Shown: positions 26,715-35,121, counted from the stretch's first letter. The stretch is 36,330 bases of DNA from CAZWVR01 sp964637235 (GCA_964637235.1 CAZWVR010000016.1:1-36330), one strand, 5' to 3'. Translations and numbers: made by a program. The notes: generated by a model not told the origin, from the sequence alone.

Positions 26715-27083
26715 ATGGAAAAATGGGTGAAACGTCGTCTATTGAGCTTTAAATATGCTTTTAAAGGCGTTTTTTATGTAATACGAACACAAACCAATAT
26801 GCGTATTCATTTAATTTTAACGCTTGTTGCCTTATTTCTGGGTTGGTTTCTAAAAATCAATAAAATAGAATGGCTATTTATAACTTTGGCCATATTTGCA
26901 GTCTTAGTTAGCGAAATGATAAATACTGCTATTGAAGAAATAATGGATTTGCTATATCCTAAATTTAATACAAAAGTTGGCATTATTAAAGATATTGCAG
27001 CAGGTGTAGTTTTATTATTTGCAGTTTTTGCAATTATAATTGGAGCAATAATTTTCTTACCTAAAATTATAAATTTATTATAA
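26715..27083 (+). CDS. dgkA: Diacylglycerol kinase family protein (DgkA-type)
   Basis: The 122-residue membrane protein has three hydrophobic helices and the family signature SEMINTAIEEIMDLLYP in the second helix region, followed by KVGIIKDIAAGVVLL. It phosphorylates diacylglycerol or undecaprenol at the inner membrane; the two activities cannot be told apart by sequence. The N-terminal SFKYAFKGVFYVIRTQTNMRIHL is also typical. It ends before a 204-bp gap in which I see no gene. Confidence 0.9.
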   Translation: MEKWVKRRLLSFKYAFKGVFYVIRTQTNMRIHLILTLVALFLGWFLKINKIEWLFITLAIFAVLVSEMINTAIEEIMDLLYPKFNTKVGIIKDIAAGVVLLFAVFAIIIGAIIFLPKIINLL

Positions 27084-27255
27084 GGCTAATAAAGCTCATA
27101 ATATAAATCATCGACAAAAGTTAATTTGTATAACTAATTGATTTTAAATAGATTAGATAAACCAACAAAAATATAATGTAAAAACAACTAAGCATTAAAA
27201 AAGTTTCTAAATCTAAAAGTCCTGAAATTATTATCACAAAAATTATTTTTTTGCC

Positions 27256-27263
27256 TATTTTTG
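27256..27263 (+). promoter_or_regulatory. Candidate -7 promoter element of panD
   Basis: TATTTTTG matches TAnnTTTG, 24 nt before ATG 27288 and only 6 nt before ATG 27270, so the downstream start is more likely. The rest of the 204-bp gap after dgkA shows only AT-rich sequence. Confidence 0.45.
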
Positions 27264-27287
27264 TAATAAATGATAAAACTATTCACT

Positions 27288-27638
27288 ATGCTCATAGAAG
27301 TAATGAAATCTAAAATACATAGAGTAAAAATAACAAAAGCTAATCTAAACTATATAGGAAGCATTACAATAGATGAAGCTTTAATGGAAGCAGCCAATAT
27401 AATTGAAGGAGAAAAAGTCCAAGTGGTAAATCTAAATAATGGAGAAAGATTAGAAACATATGTTATAAAAGGGGAAAAAAATAGCGGAGAAATAGCTATG
27501 AACGGGCCAGCAGCCCGTAAAGCTCAGGTAGGAGATATCGTAATAATCATATCCTACGCTTGTATGACGCCAGAAGAAGCAAAGCAATTTAAACCTACAA
27601 TAATATTTCCTGATACAGAAACAAATAAGATACATTAA
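27288..27638 (+). CDS. panD: Aspartate 1-decarboxylase proenzyme
   Basis: With ATG 27288 the protein is 116 residues and self-cleavage falls at Gly24-Ser25 in NYIGSITIDE, the same position as in E. coli, which decides the start over ATG 27270. Lys9 in KSKIHRVKIT and the NGPAARKAQVGDIVIIISYA segment are also canonical. The pyruvoyl enzyme makes beta-alanine from aspartate for pantothenate and coenzyme A. It is followed after 19 bp by an M20 dipeptidase of the carnosinase-like type. Confidence 0.94.
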   Translation: MLIEVMKSKIHRVKITKANLNYIGSITIDEALMEAANIIEGEKVQVVNLNNGERLETYVIKGEKNSGEIAMNGPAARKAQVGDIVIIISYACMTPEEAKQFKPTIIFPDTETNKIH

Positions 27639-27657
27639 AAACCTAAAAATCAATATT

Positions 27658-29031
27658 ATGCAAACAATCAGCGAATATTTAAGTTCAAACAAAGAACGTT
27701 TTCTAAATGAACTATTTGATTTAATACGCATCCCTTCAATAAGTGCTTCTGAGGAGCACAAAAAAGATATGTATAAAGTCCAAGAATTCTGGAAAGAAAT
27801 ACTTATAAAAGCAGGAGCAGATAAAGCTCAAATATACGAAATTCCAGGACACCATCCACTCTGTTATGCAGAAAAAATAATTGACCCTAAACTGCCAACA
27901 ATTCTCGTATATGGACATGCAGATGTAATGCCTGTGGATCCAATAGAACTATGGGAAAGCGATCCATTCGAACCTATAATAAAAGACGGTAAAATATATG
28001 CCAGAGGTGCCGATGACGACAAAGGACAATCTTTTATTCAAGCAAAAGCATTTGAAACACTCGTCAAAACAGGAAATTTACCTTGTAATGTAAAATTTAT
28101 AATTGAAGGAGAAGAAGAAATTGGCTCAGCAGGACTTATGAAATTTATGGAACAAAACAAAGAAATGTTAAAAGCAGATATCATTCTGGTCTCAGATACA
28201 TCAATGCTTGCAAAAGATATCCCTTCAATTACAGTAGGATTACGAGGACTATCTTATGTAGAAGTTGAACTTACTGGTCCAAATAGAGATTTACACAGCG
28301 GAATATTCGGAGGTGCTGTGGATAACCCTGCCAATGTCTTGGCAGAAATGATTGCTAAACTTAAAGACGCTAAAAAACGAATAACAATCCCAGGGTTCTA
28401 TGAGGATGTTATAGAAGTCTCAGCAGAAGAAAGAAAAGCCCTAAATAGTGCACCATTCAACGAAGAAGAATATAAAAAATCTATCGGGGTAAAAGCACTT
28501 GCAGGAGAAGAAGGTTATACGGTAATCGAAAGAACCGGAATTAGACCTACCTTAGATGTAAATGGTATCTGGTCAGGATATACCGGAGAAGGAGCAAAAA
28601 CAATCATACCCTCAAAAGCCTATGCAAAAATATCTATGCGTCTTGTACCAAACCAAAATAGTGAAAAAATTGCAAAACTATTTAGCGATTATTTTAAATC
28701 AATTGCTCCTCCAACAGTAGATGTCAAAATAAAAATATTACATGGCGGAGAGCCGTATATATCCCCAATAGATATGCCTGCATACAAAGCCGCTGAAAAA
28801 GCTTATGAAAAAGTATTCGGGAAAAAACCTATACCAGTAAGAAGTGGCGGAAGCATTCCTATTATCCCTGCATTTGAAAAGTATTTAGGTATAAAATCTA
28901 TTCTTATGGGCTTCGGACTTGAAGAAGATGCAATACACTCTCCAAACGAAAACTTTCCACTGGAATTGTTTTATAAAGGTATCGAGACTATTATAGAATT
29001 TTATTTAAACTTTGTTAAAGAAATCAGCTAA
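27658..29031 (+). CDS. M20 family dipeptidase (carnosinase/CNDP-like)
   Basis: The 457-residue metallopeptidase has no signal peptide, so it is cytoplasmic. It shows YGHADVMPVDPIELWESDPF (metal His87 and catalytic Asp89), the bridging aspartate in ARGADDDKGQ, the acid pair in EGEEEIGSAGL and VSDTSM. DLHSGIFGGAVDNPANVL starts the dimerisation lid. VDPIELWESDPFEP is typical of CNDP-type dipeptidases. The usual RGASDDKG reads RGADDDKG here, with Ser replaced by Asp. It lies 19 bp after panD, whose product beta-alanine is also released by carnosinases; that link is inference. It ends at a terminator with the same stem as that of gldJ. Confidence 0.9.
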   Translation: MQTISEYLSSNKERFLNELFDLIRIPSISASEEHKKDMYKVQEFWKEILIKAGADKAQIYEIPGHHPLCYAEKIIDPKLPTILVYGHADVMPVDPIELWESDPFEPIIKDGKIYARGADDDKGQSFIQAKAFETLVKTGNLPCNVKFIIEGEEEIGSAGLMKFMEQNKEMLKADIILVSDTSMLAKDIPSITVGLRGLSYVEVELTGPNRDLHSGIFGGAVDNPANVLAEMIAKLKDAKKRITIPGFYEDVIEVSAEERKALNSAPFNEEEYKKSIGVKALAGEEGYTVIERTGIRPTLDVNGIWSGYTGEGAKTIIPSKAYAKISMRLVPNQNSEKIAKLFSDYFKSIAPPTVDVKIKILHGGEPYISPIDMPAYKAAEKAYEKVFGKKPIPVRSGGSIPIIPAFEKYLGIKSILMGFGLEEDAIHSPNENFPLELFYKGIETIIEFYLNFVKEIS

Positions 29032-29050
29032 TAATCAGTTAAATAATTTA

Positions 29051-29097
29051 AGGGCTGCTAATAATTACTCCAAAAATCAAAAGCAGCCCTATTTTTT
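29051..29097 (+). terminator. Rho-independent terminator after the dipeptidase gene
   Basis: AGGGCTGCT (29051-29059) pairs with AGCAGCCCT (29082-29090) around a 22-base loop, followed by ATTTTTT. The stem repeats that of the gldJ terminator. Confidence 0.8.
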
Positions 29098-29108
29098 ATT
29101 AGAATAAA

Positions 29109-29873
29109 ATGAAAATCTCAATAATAACAGCTACCTACAATAACGAAACAACGATATCGGAATCTTTGTTATCACTTTACAGTCAAACTTATCCGAAGGT
29201 AGAACATATAATAATAGACGGTCTCTCTGAGGATAAAACTTTAAATGTAATAAAAAATACGCCTACAAAATATCAACGAATTATAATTAGTGAAAAAGAT
29301 AACGGAATATACGATGCCCTTAATAAAGGTATTAAAATTGCCACAGGCGAAATAATTGGTATTTTACACGCAGACGACATGCTTGCTAATAATGATATCC
29401 TTGAAAAAATTGCAAGTATATTTAAAAAAGAAAACATTGACGCATTATACGGAGACCTTGTTTACATTGCAGAAAAAAATCCACAAAAAATAATTAGACA
29501 TTGGAAATCACAGCAATTTCATTATAAACTTTTAAAAAAAGGATGGATGCCCCCGCACCCCACTTTATTTCTACGAAAATATATCTATGAAAAATTTGGA
29601 CTATTTGATACTTCTTTTCAAATATCTGCCGATTATGAATTTATTTTAAGAATTTTTACCGCTAATATTAAAGCATTTTATATTCCTCGTGTTATTATAA
29701 AAATGAGAATAGGTGGCACCAGTAATAAAAGTTTAAATAACATCTATATAAAAATGAGAGAGGATTTAAAAGCCATAAAAAAACATCAAATAGGCAATAT
29801 CAATGTTCTATTGAAAAAAAATTTATCTAAAATTCCCCAATTCTTTAAAAGTAAAAAGTTAATTAGCTTTTAA
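29109..29873 (+). CDS. Family 2 glycosyltransferase
   Basis: The 254-residue soluble GT-A protein opens with KISIITATYNNETTISESL, then EHIIIDGLSEDKTLNVI, EKDNGIYDALNKGIKIATGEIIG and the metal-binding LHADDML. GWMPPHPTLFLRK and SADYEFILRIF belong to the WcaA-like group that builds surface polysaccharides or lipopolysaccharide. No membrane anchor is seen. The acceptor and sugar cannot be inferred. It stands alone between a terminator and convergent polA, with a 4-bp overlap at the stop codons. Confidence 0.88.
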   Translation: MKISIITATYNNETTISESLLSLYSQTYPKVEHIIIDGLSEDKTLNVIKNTPTKYQRIIISEKDNGIYDALNKGIKIATGEIIGILHADDMLANNDILEKIASIFKKENIDALYGDLVYIAEKNPQKIIRHWKSQQFHYKLLKKGWMPPHPTLFLRKYIYEKFGLFDTSFQISADYEFILRIFTANIKAFYIPRVIIKMRIGGTSNKSLNNIYIKMREDLKAIKKHQIGNINVLLKKNLSKIPQFFKSKKLISF

Positions 29874-32605
29874 TGTGCCTCTGCCCAATTTTTGCCTTCT
29901 GAAATATCAACAGTTAAAGGAATAGATAATTTAACCACATTTTCCATAATTTCTTTAACAATTTTTTTAACAATGTCTTTTTCCGAAGGTATAACATCAA
30001 AAAGTAATTCATCATGAACTTGTAATATCATTTTACTTTTTAATCCCAAAGTTTTAAAACGTTTATCTATTTCTACCATAGCTTTCTTAATTATATCTGC
30101 CGCTGAACCCTGTATAGGAGTATTAACAGCATTACGTTCTGCGTTCCCCCGAACATTCTGATTTTGAGAATTTATCTCTGGTAATTTTCTTATACGTCCC
30201 ATTAAAGTAGTCACATATTCTTTTTCTCGTGCCTCTTTAATTTTTTTATCAATGAACTCCTTAACCTTAGGATAAGTTTTAAAATAACTATCCAATAAAG
30301 CCTTAGCTTCTTTCAAAGAGATATTTAAATTACGAGAAAGTCCATAAGCAGTAGAACCATATATCATTGCAAAATTAGCAGTTTTTGCTTTATATCTCAT
30401 TTCATCTGTGACTTCTGTAATGTTCACATCAAATAATTTTGCCGCTGTTTCTTTATGAATATCTTTTCCATTCTTAAAGGCTTCTATCATAGTTGGATCC
30501 TGACTAAAATGTGCCATCAATCTCAATTCTATTTGAGAATAATCTGCATCAATAAAAACATTACCTTCTTCTGGAACAAACGCCTGACGTATTTTTTTTC
30601 CTTCTGGTGTTCTAATAGGAATATTTTGCAAATTAGGATTATTTGAAGAAAGACGGCCAGTAGTAGTTATAGTTTGATTAAAAGAAGTATGAATTTTACC
30701 GGTTTTCGGATTGATCATTTTAGGCAAAGCGTCAATATACGTAGTTATCAATTTTTTAAGGGATCTATATTGAAGTATTTTGTCAATTATCGGATGTTTA
30801 TCTTTAAGCTTAATAAGTTCTTCTTCTGATGTGGAATACTGTTTTGTACGTGTTAATTTTGGTTTATCTGTAATTTTCAAATGTTCAAAAAGGACATGTC
30901 CTAATTGTTTAGGAGAAGAAATATTAAATTCCATTCCCGCCATTTTATATATCTGCTTTTGCGTATCAATTATACGATTAACTAAAACTTTTCTATATTC
31001 AGAAAGGAATTGTGTATCCAATCTAACTCCTGTGGTTTCCATTTCTGCCAAAACCTGAACAAGAGGCATTTCTATATTCATAAACAATTGATAAAGTTGC
31101 ATTATCTTCAATTCAACTTCAAATATTGGTTTTAACTGTAAAGCAATATCTGCATCTTCGCAAGCATAGGTAAGTATTTGTTCAGGTTTGAGCATTCGCA
31201 TGCTTTTCTGGTCTTTACCTTTCTTTCCTATTAACTCGTCAATATGTATGGTTTTATACTGCAAATAAGTTTCAGCTAAATAATCTAAATTATGAGGCAA
31301 TTGAGGATCCAATAAATAATGAGCAATCATTGTATCGAAAAGGTTAGATTTTATCTGAATGCCATAATGTTTCAACACTGTAATATCATATTTTAAATTT
31401 TGCCCTATAATAGTTAGTTGTTGATTTTGAAAAATCGGTAAAAGGAGTTCTAATATACCAATTGCTTCATCACGTTTTTCTGGGATAGGAATATAAAAAG
31501 CCTTATTAGGCTTATATGCAAATGATATTCCTACTAATTCTGCAATATGTGGATTTATTGCTGAAGTTTCAGTATCAAAAGATATTTCATTATATTTCAA
31601 TAAAATATCTACTGCCTCTCTAATTTGCTTTTCTGTTTTTAATAGACGATAATCCAATTTAAAATCTCTAAAAGTTTTAAAAGAGCTTTCTTTATTCTCA
31701 ATAGCGTTATTATCAAATAAAGTAGCTTGCGTATGAGAATTTAAAATTCTCTGAGCAGTAGTCTTAAATTCCAGTTCTGCAAAGACCTCTTGCAGAAGAT
31801 TTTTATTCAAATTAGTGAATTTAAGTTTTTCAAAATCAATCTGTAAATCTAGATCAGTTTTTATTGTGACTAACTTTTTAGACAAAAATGCCTGTTCTTT
31901 ATTTTTTTCTAATTTTTCCTTTAATTTTCCCTTTATCTTATCAAGGTTTTCATACAGATTTTCAATAGAATGAAATTCTCTTATAAGCCTTAAAGCTGTT
32001 TTTTCTCCTATGCCTGGCACACCCGGGACATTATCGGCAGTATCGCCTGCCAACGCTAATACATCTATATACTGCAAAGGGGAGTTTAACTGATACTGTT
32101 CTCTAAACACATGTATATCAATTACTTGTACATCACTTTTTTTACTACGAGGTTTATATAAACGAATATTTTCATCAATTAACTGTAAATAATCCTTATC
32201 CGAAGACATTAAATAAACATCAAAACCTTGTTTAGAAGCCTTCTTAGCAATAGTTCCAATTACATCATCAGCTTCGTAGCCTTCTTTTTCAAAAATCGGA
32301 ATATTAAAACCCTCCAAAATTTTTCTAATATATGGTTCAGCTTTGAGAATATCCTCAGGTGTTTTCTGTCGGTTTGCTTTATATTCTGCATATATTTTAT
32401 TACGAAAAGTCGGCTTATGCATATCAAAGGCAACAGCAATATAGTCAGGTTTTTCTTTTTTTAATATCTCGTCTAAGGTATTAGTAAAGCCAAAAATTGC
32501 AGAGGTATTAAGTCCCTTTGAATTATATCTGGGATTATTTATAAAAGCATAGTATGATCTGAAAATTAAACCAAAAGCATCAAGCAAAAAAAGTTTTTTA
32601 CCCAT
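29870..32605 (-). CDS. polA: DNA polymerase I
   Basis: At 911 residues it has all three activities. The 5' nuclease domain shows EGYEADDVIGTIAKKA and ALAGDTADNVPGVPGIGEKTA. The 3'-5' exonuclease keeps its acidic residues in SFDTETSA, QNLKYD and the YACED-type motif, so proofreading looks intact. The polymerase has motif A ADYSQIELRLMAHFS, motif B RYKAKTANFAMIYGSTAYGL and motif C LQVHDELLFDV. It fills gaps in repair and removes Okazaki primers. It follows queD after 9 bp on the same strand. Confidence 0.97.
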   Translation of the reverse strand: MGKKLFLLDAFGLIFRSYYAFINNPRYNSKGLNTSAIFGFTNTLDEILKKEKPDYIAVAFDMHKPTFRNKIYAEYKANRQKTPEDILKAEPYIRKILEGFNIPIFEKEGYEADDVIGTIAKKASKQGFDVYLMSSDKDYLQLIDENIRLYKPRSKKSDVQVIDIHVFREQYQLNSPLQYIDVLALAGDTADNVPGVPGIGEKTALRLIREFHSIENLYENLDKIKGKLKEKLEKNKEQAFLSKKLVTIKTDLDLQIDFEKLKFTNLNKNLLQEVFAELEFKTTAQRILNSHTQATLFDNNAIENKESSFKTFRDFKLDYRLLKTEKQIREAVDILLKYNEISFDTETSAINPHIAELVGISFAYKPNKAFYIPIPEKRDEAIGILELLLPIFQNQQLTIIGQNLKYDITVLKHYGIQIKSNLFDTMIAHYLLDPQLPHNLDYLAETYLQYKTIHIDELIGKKGKDQKSMRMLKPEQILTYACEDADIALQLKPIFEVELKIMQLYQLFMNIEMPLVQVLAEMETTGVRLDTQFLSEYRKVLVNRIIDTQKQIYKMAGMEFNISSPKQLGHVLFEHLKITDKPKLTRTKQYSTSEEELIKLKDKHPIIDKILQYRSLKKLITTYIDALPKMINPKTGKIHTSFNQTITTTGRLSSNNPNLQNIPIRTPEGKKIRQAFVPEEGNVFIDADYSQIELRLMAHFSQDPTMIEAFKNGKDIHKETAAKLFDVNITEVTDEMRYKAKTANFAMIYGSTAYGLSRNLNISLKEAKALLDSYFKTYPKVKEFIDKKIKEAREKEYVTTLMGRIRKLPEINSQNQNVRGNAERNAVNTPIQGSAADIIKKAMVEIDKRFKTLGLKSKMILQVHDELLFDVIPSEKDIVKKIVKEIMENVVKLSIPLTVDISEGKNWAEAH

Positions 32606-32614
32606 AATTCAAAA

Positions 32615-33052
32615 TTAATTAGTTTCTGTCCATTCTGCATAAGAAGTAGGCGTCTCATAAAGTCTAAGTTTCACAAGTCTAATATTTTCAGGTAAATTAC
32701 GCTTTAATATATCAACAAATTCCATTAGCAAATTCTCGCAAGTAGGCTGATAATCTTTATATTGCACCAATTCTATATTATAATTACTAAAATTTAGATC
32801 TTTATGAGGTGATTTGCCATTTAAAACGAGGTAATGGTCATGTGTATCAATAATATTTTCTTTAACAATACGCTTTAATTCCCCAAAATCCATAACCATC
32901 CCTAATTTAGGACTATTTTTGTCAGTGATAATCTCTCCTTGAACAGTGACTATAAGTTTATAAGTATGCCCATGAATATTTTTACATTTTCCATCATAAT
33001 TCCATAAAGCATGAGCCATTTCAAAAGTAAATTCTTTTGTTATGGTAATCAT
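32615..33052 (-). CDS. queD: 6-pyruvoyl-tetrahydropterin synthase family, QueD-like
   Basis: From ATG 33052 the protein is 145 residues; an upstream start at 33070 overlaps a promoter element. It has the family motif with catalytic Cys23 and zinc histidines 14, 27 and 29 in CKNIHGHTY. LGMVMDFGELK, DHYLVLN and the final ETPTSYAEW are QueD-like. QueD makes 6-carboxy-tetrahydropterin for queuosine; other queuosine genes are not in the window. It is upstream of polA in the same direction. Confidence 0.9.
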   Translation of the reverse strand: MITITKEFTFEMAHALWNYDGKCKNIHGHTYKLIVTVQGEIITDKNSPKLGMVMDFGELKRIVKENIIDTHDHYLVLNGKSPHKDLNFSNYNIELVQYKDYQPTCENLLMEFVDILKRNLPENIRLVKLRLYETPTSYAEWTETN

Positions 33053-33067
33053 AATAAAGTTTTTATT

Positions 33068-33075
33068 CAAAGATA
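33068..33075 (-). promoter_or_regulatory. Candidate -7 promoter element of queD
   Basis: Minus-strand bases read TATCTTTG, fitting TAnnTTTG, 15 nt before ATG 33052. Confidence 0.4.
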
Positions 33076-33133
33076 AGAAAAAAGAGATTCATAAGAAAGT
33101 TTTTTACAAATAGAAATTAAAAACAACAATAGA

Positions 33134-33460
33134 TTATAAAACATTATAAATAACAAGCAATTTAATTCCAATTCCAACAATAAGTCCTGCCAAAAAACCC
33201 AAAATAGCTTTTTTTAATTCTGTTTTATCTCTGGTAGCAATATAGACCCAAATAGCGGTTAAAAAACCTACTCCTGCTAAGTAAAGTGTATAAGCAAAAA
33301 CTGCTGATATTATAAAAGAAAAACAAAAAGTAGGAAAATTCCCAGGATAATTAAAATTCATATCAACAAAATGATAATGAACCGTTTCTATGCCATAAAA
33401 TGGAAACGGAACAAAAAGCAAAATAAATAAAATAAAAAATAGGACAAGCTTAAATTTCAT
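33134..33460 (-). CDS. Small membrane protein of unknown function
   Basis: I do not recognise this 108-residue protein. It has about three hydrophobic segments: an N-terminal one (KFKLVLFFILFILLFVPFPF) and two more near 48-72 and 88-107. The C-terminal one is glycine-rich (GFLAGLIVGIGIKLL). It starts with a 4-bp ATGA overlap with the lipoprotein gene upstream and is the last gene of the four-gene operon that begins with the bifunctional nuclease. Confidence 0.6.
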   Translation of the reverse strand: MKFKLVLFFILFILLFVPFPFYGIETVHYHFVDMNFNYPGNFPTFCFSFIISAVFAYTLYLAGVGFLTAIWVYIATRDKTELKKAILGFLAGLIVGIGIKLLVIYNVL

Positions 33461-34014
33461 TGCCTTGAATTTAATTTTATTAAACTTATAACATCATTGT
33501 AAAATATAGCATAATTTTTTAAAGTTCGCTTTGTCGGCTCAAAATCAATACGTTTACCATTAATAATAACTTCAACTTTATAATACTTACCATCAAAATA
33601 CTCTAAAATGCTTTTATAAGATAACCTACAACTATAACGTATTTCATATCTTTTATGGGCTTTTCTTATAAAAAGACGCTTACATTGCCTTAATTGATAG
33701 CTACGGCCATCAGAAAATAAAATGATGCTGTCAATATTTGATATAGGATTAAAACTAAAAAGTGAATAATTAACAATAGCCAAAGATTGTGGCTTTAATG
33801 TATCTCTGAACGTAAAATCAATAGTTAAAAACTCCTTCAAATTCTTATTTTTAAACTTTTGAGGCTTAAAAAAATACTGATTAACAGAAACATCAACATA
33901 AAAAATTATGTAAGGTTTTCTATTTCCTTTGGAAGCAGTCCGCCTATATGGGAAACAAGATGAAAAAAATATTAAAACAGCAAATAAAACTATTTTAATT
34001 TTTGTTTTATCCAT
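33457..34014 (-). CDS. Probable lipoprotein of unknown function
   Basis: The 185-residue protein opens with a lipoprotein signal (KIVLFAVLIFFSSC, lipobox FSSC with Cys20). The mature part is basic and strand-rich, with FRDTLKPQSLAIVNYSLF, SIILFSDGRSYQLRQCKR and DGKYYKVEVIINGKRIDFEPT. No family is recognised. Its start overlaps the preceding gene by 25 bp and its end overlaps the next by 4, so all are coupled. It is likely an envelope protein. Confidence 0.65.
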   Translation of the reverse strand: MDKTKIKIVLFAVLIFFSSCFPYRRTASKGNRKPYIIFYVDVSVNQYFFKPQKFKNKNLKEFLTIDFTFRDTLKPQSLAIVNYSLFSFNPISNIDSIILFSDGRSYQLRQCKRLFIRKAHKRYEIRYSCRLSYKSILEYFDGKYYKVEVIINGKRIDFEPTKRTLKNYAIFYNDVISLIKLNSRQ

Positions 34015-34484
34015 AATCTGTTATTGAAAATTTTACGAATGTATAAACTATCAGTAGAATAAATATTTATAACAGCAGGATAAAAAGTTTTTCTTGTACG
34101 AAATAAAATCTTATATACAAATAAAGTGTCCTTTTTTTCAAAAAAACGATAGTACCATACAGAATGAAGTTTCAATGAATCATATACAAAATAAGGCTCA
34201 TTTTTTAAATAATAATTTTTAACACCCTGCAAATCATCATAAACAGCTAAACCAATAAAAACCTTATAATCAGGAGCTTGTATATATCTATTCAAAGGTA
34301 CCTGATGAATAGTATCTCTATCGAAAAAACTTTGATAAAAACCTAACGGAGCACTATCTAAGGGTATGTTTTTCTCCTCGGAAGAAAGTTTATAAATAGC
34401 TTTTAAACCAAAAATAACCTTATGCTGAGCCTCAATATTAGAAAACAATAAAAAAAAGCTGACAAAAAAAACAAAATGTTTCAT
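33990..34484 (-). CDS. Secreted protein of unknown function
   Basis: The 164-residue protein has a signal peptide (KHFVFFVSFFLLFSNIEAQ) and no further membrane segment. The mature part starts HKVIFGLKAIYKLSSEEKN, looks rich in beta strands with aromatic residues (SVWYYRFFEKKDTLFVYKI) and is of a fold I do not recognise. Its start codon shares one base with the BFN stop (TAATG), so it is translationally coupled. Likely periplasmic or outer-membrane associated. Confidence 0.65.
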   Translation of the reverse strand: MKHFVFFVSFFLLFSNIEAQHKVIFGLKAIYKLSSEEKNIPLDSAPLGFYQSFFDRDTIHQVPLNRYIQAPDYKVFIGLAVYDDLQGVKNYYLKNEPYFVYDSLKLHSVWYYRFFEKKDTLFVYKILFRTRKTFYPAVINIYSTDSLYIRKIFNNRLWIKQKLK

Positions 34485-35038
34485 TAACTGTTCATATTTT
34501 TTCTACGACGTATTTCATCACGGATAAGGGAAGCATATTCATAGTTTTCTTCCTCTATAGCTTTCTGCAACATTTCTTCTAATTCATTTAAAGGTATATC
34601 CTCCAAACTTTTTTCCTTTTTATGTTCTTTCTCTATTACAGTTATTTCAATTGCCGCCTGTTTCATAACTTCCTCATAAGCATATATTGGTGCATTAGTC
34701 TTTAAAGCTATTGCAATAGCATCGGAAGCCCTGGAATCAACTTTTATTATGGCACCTCCTTTCTCTAAAACTAATTCAGCATAAAATATAGAATTTTCAA
34801 TTTTAGTAATTACAGCCTCCTTAACAACAATATCAAATGCGTCTAAAATACTTACCATTAAATCGTGAGTGAGAGGTCTATCCATCTGTATTCCTTCTAT
34901 TGTCCACGAAATAACCCTGCCCTCAAAACCTCCAATAAGAATAGGCAAACGGCGCGTTCCGTATTTTTCTTTCAAAATAAGATGAAAATATAACTGATAC
35001 GGAAAAAGATTTACTATTTCAAGCTCAATCTTTTTCAT
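34484..35038 (-). CDS. Bifunctional nuclease (DUF151) with C-terminal UVR motif
   Basis: ATG 35038 gives 184 residues; a TTG at 35044 lies in an inverted repeat. The DUF151 domain (about 1-135) shows YQLYFHLILKEKYGTRRLPILIGGFEG, RPLTHDLM and VDSRASDAIAIALKTNAPIYA. A UvrB/UvrC motif follows at about 155-182 (LEEMLQKAIEEENYEYASLIRDEIRRRK). Related bifunctional nucleases cut RNA and DNA and occur in bacteria and plants. This fusion is common in Bacteroidota. It heads an operon with three envelope-protein genes. A minus-strand TACTTTTG promoter lies 22 nt before the start. Confidence 0.87.
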   Translation of the reverse strand: MKKIELEIVNLFPYQLYFHLILKEKYGTRRLPILIGGFEGRVISWTIEGIQMDRPLTHDLMVSILDAFDIVVKEAVITKIENSIFYAELVLEKGGAIIKVDSRASDAIAIALKTNAPIYAYEEVMKQAAIEITVIEKEHKKEKSLEDIPLNELEEMLQKAIEEENYEYASLIRDEIRRRKNMNS

Positions 35039-35060
35039 TTGCAAATGTCTATATTTGCAA
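35039..35060. repeat. 8-bp inverted repeat between promoter and start codon of the BFN gene
   Basis: TTGCAAAT (35039-35046) is perfectly complementary to ATTTGCAA (35053-35060) across a 6-base spacer. It fills the gap between the TACTTTTG element and the BFN ATG, so it overlaps the probable transcription start. It may be an operator or a leader hairpin that hides the start codon. Confidence 0.6.
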
Positions 35061-35068
35061 CAAAAGTA
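35061..35068 (-). promoter_or_regulatory. Candidate -7 promoter element of the BFN operon
   Basis: Minus-strand bases read TACTTTTG, fitting TAnnTTTG, 22 nt before ATG 35038 and directly abutting the inverted repeat. Confidence 0.5.
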
Positions 35069-35099
35069 ATAAAAAAAAGAATTTTTTTCTATATTTTTT

Positions 35100-35107
35100 T
35101 ACTTTTG
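35100..35107 (+). promoter_or_regulatory. Candidate -7 promoter element of nadB
   Basis: TACTTTTG matches TAnnTTTG and ends 14 nt before the nadB ATG at 35122. Confidence 0.5.
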
Positions 35108-35121
35108 ACAAAAAACAATAA

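Noticed and set aside
27084..27287. Possible small RNA or riboswitch between dgkA and panD
   Set aside because: Only AT-rich sequence with a promoter element; no stable stem or conserved motif seen.
27450..27918. Minus-strand open frames opposite panD and the dipeptidase
   Set aside because: Antisense shadows; both sense genes are clear.
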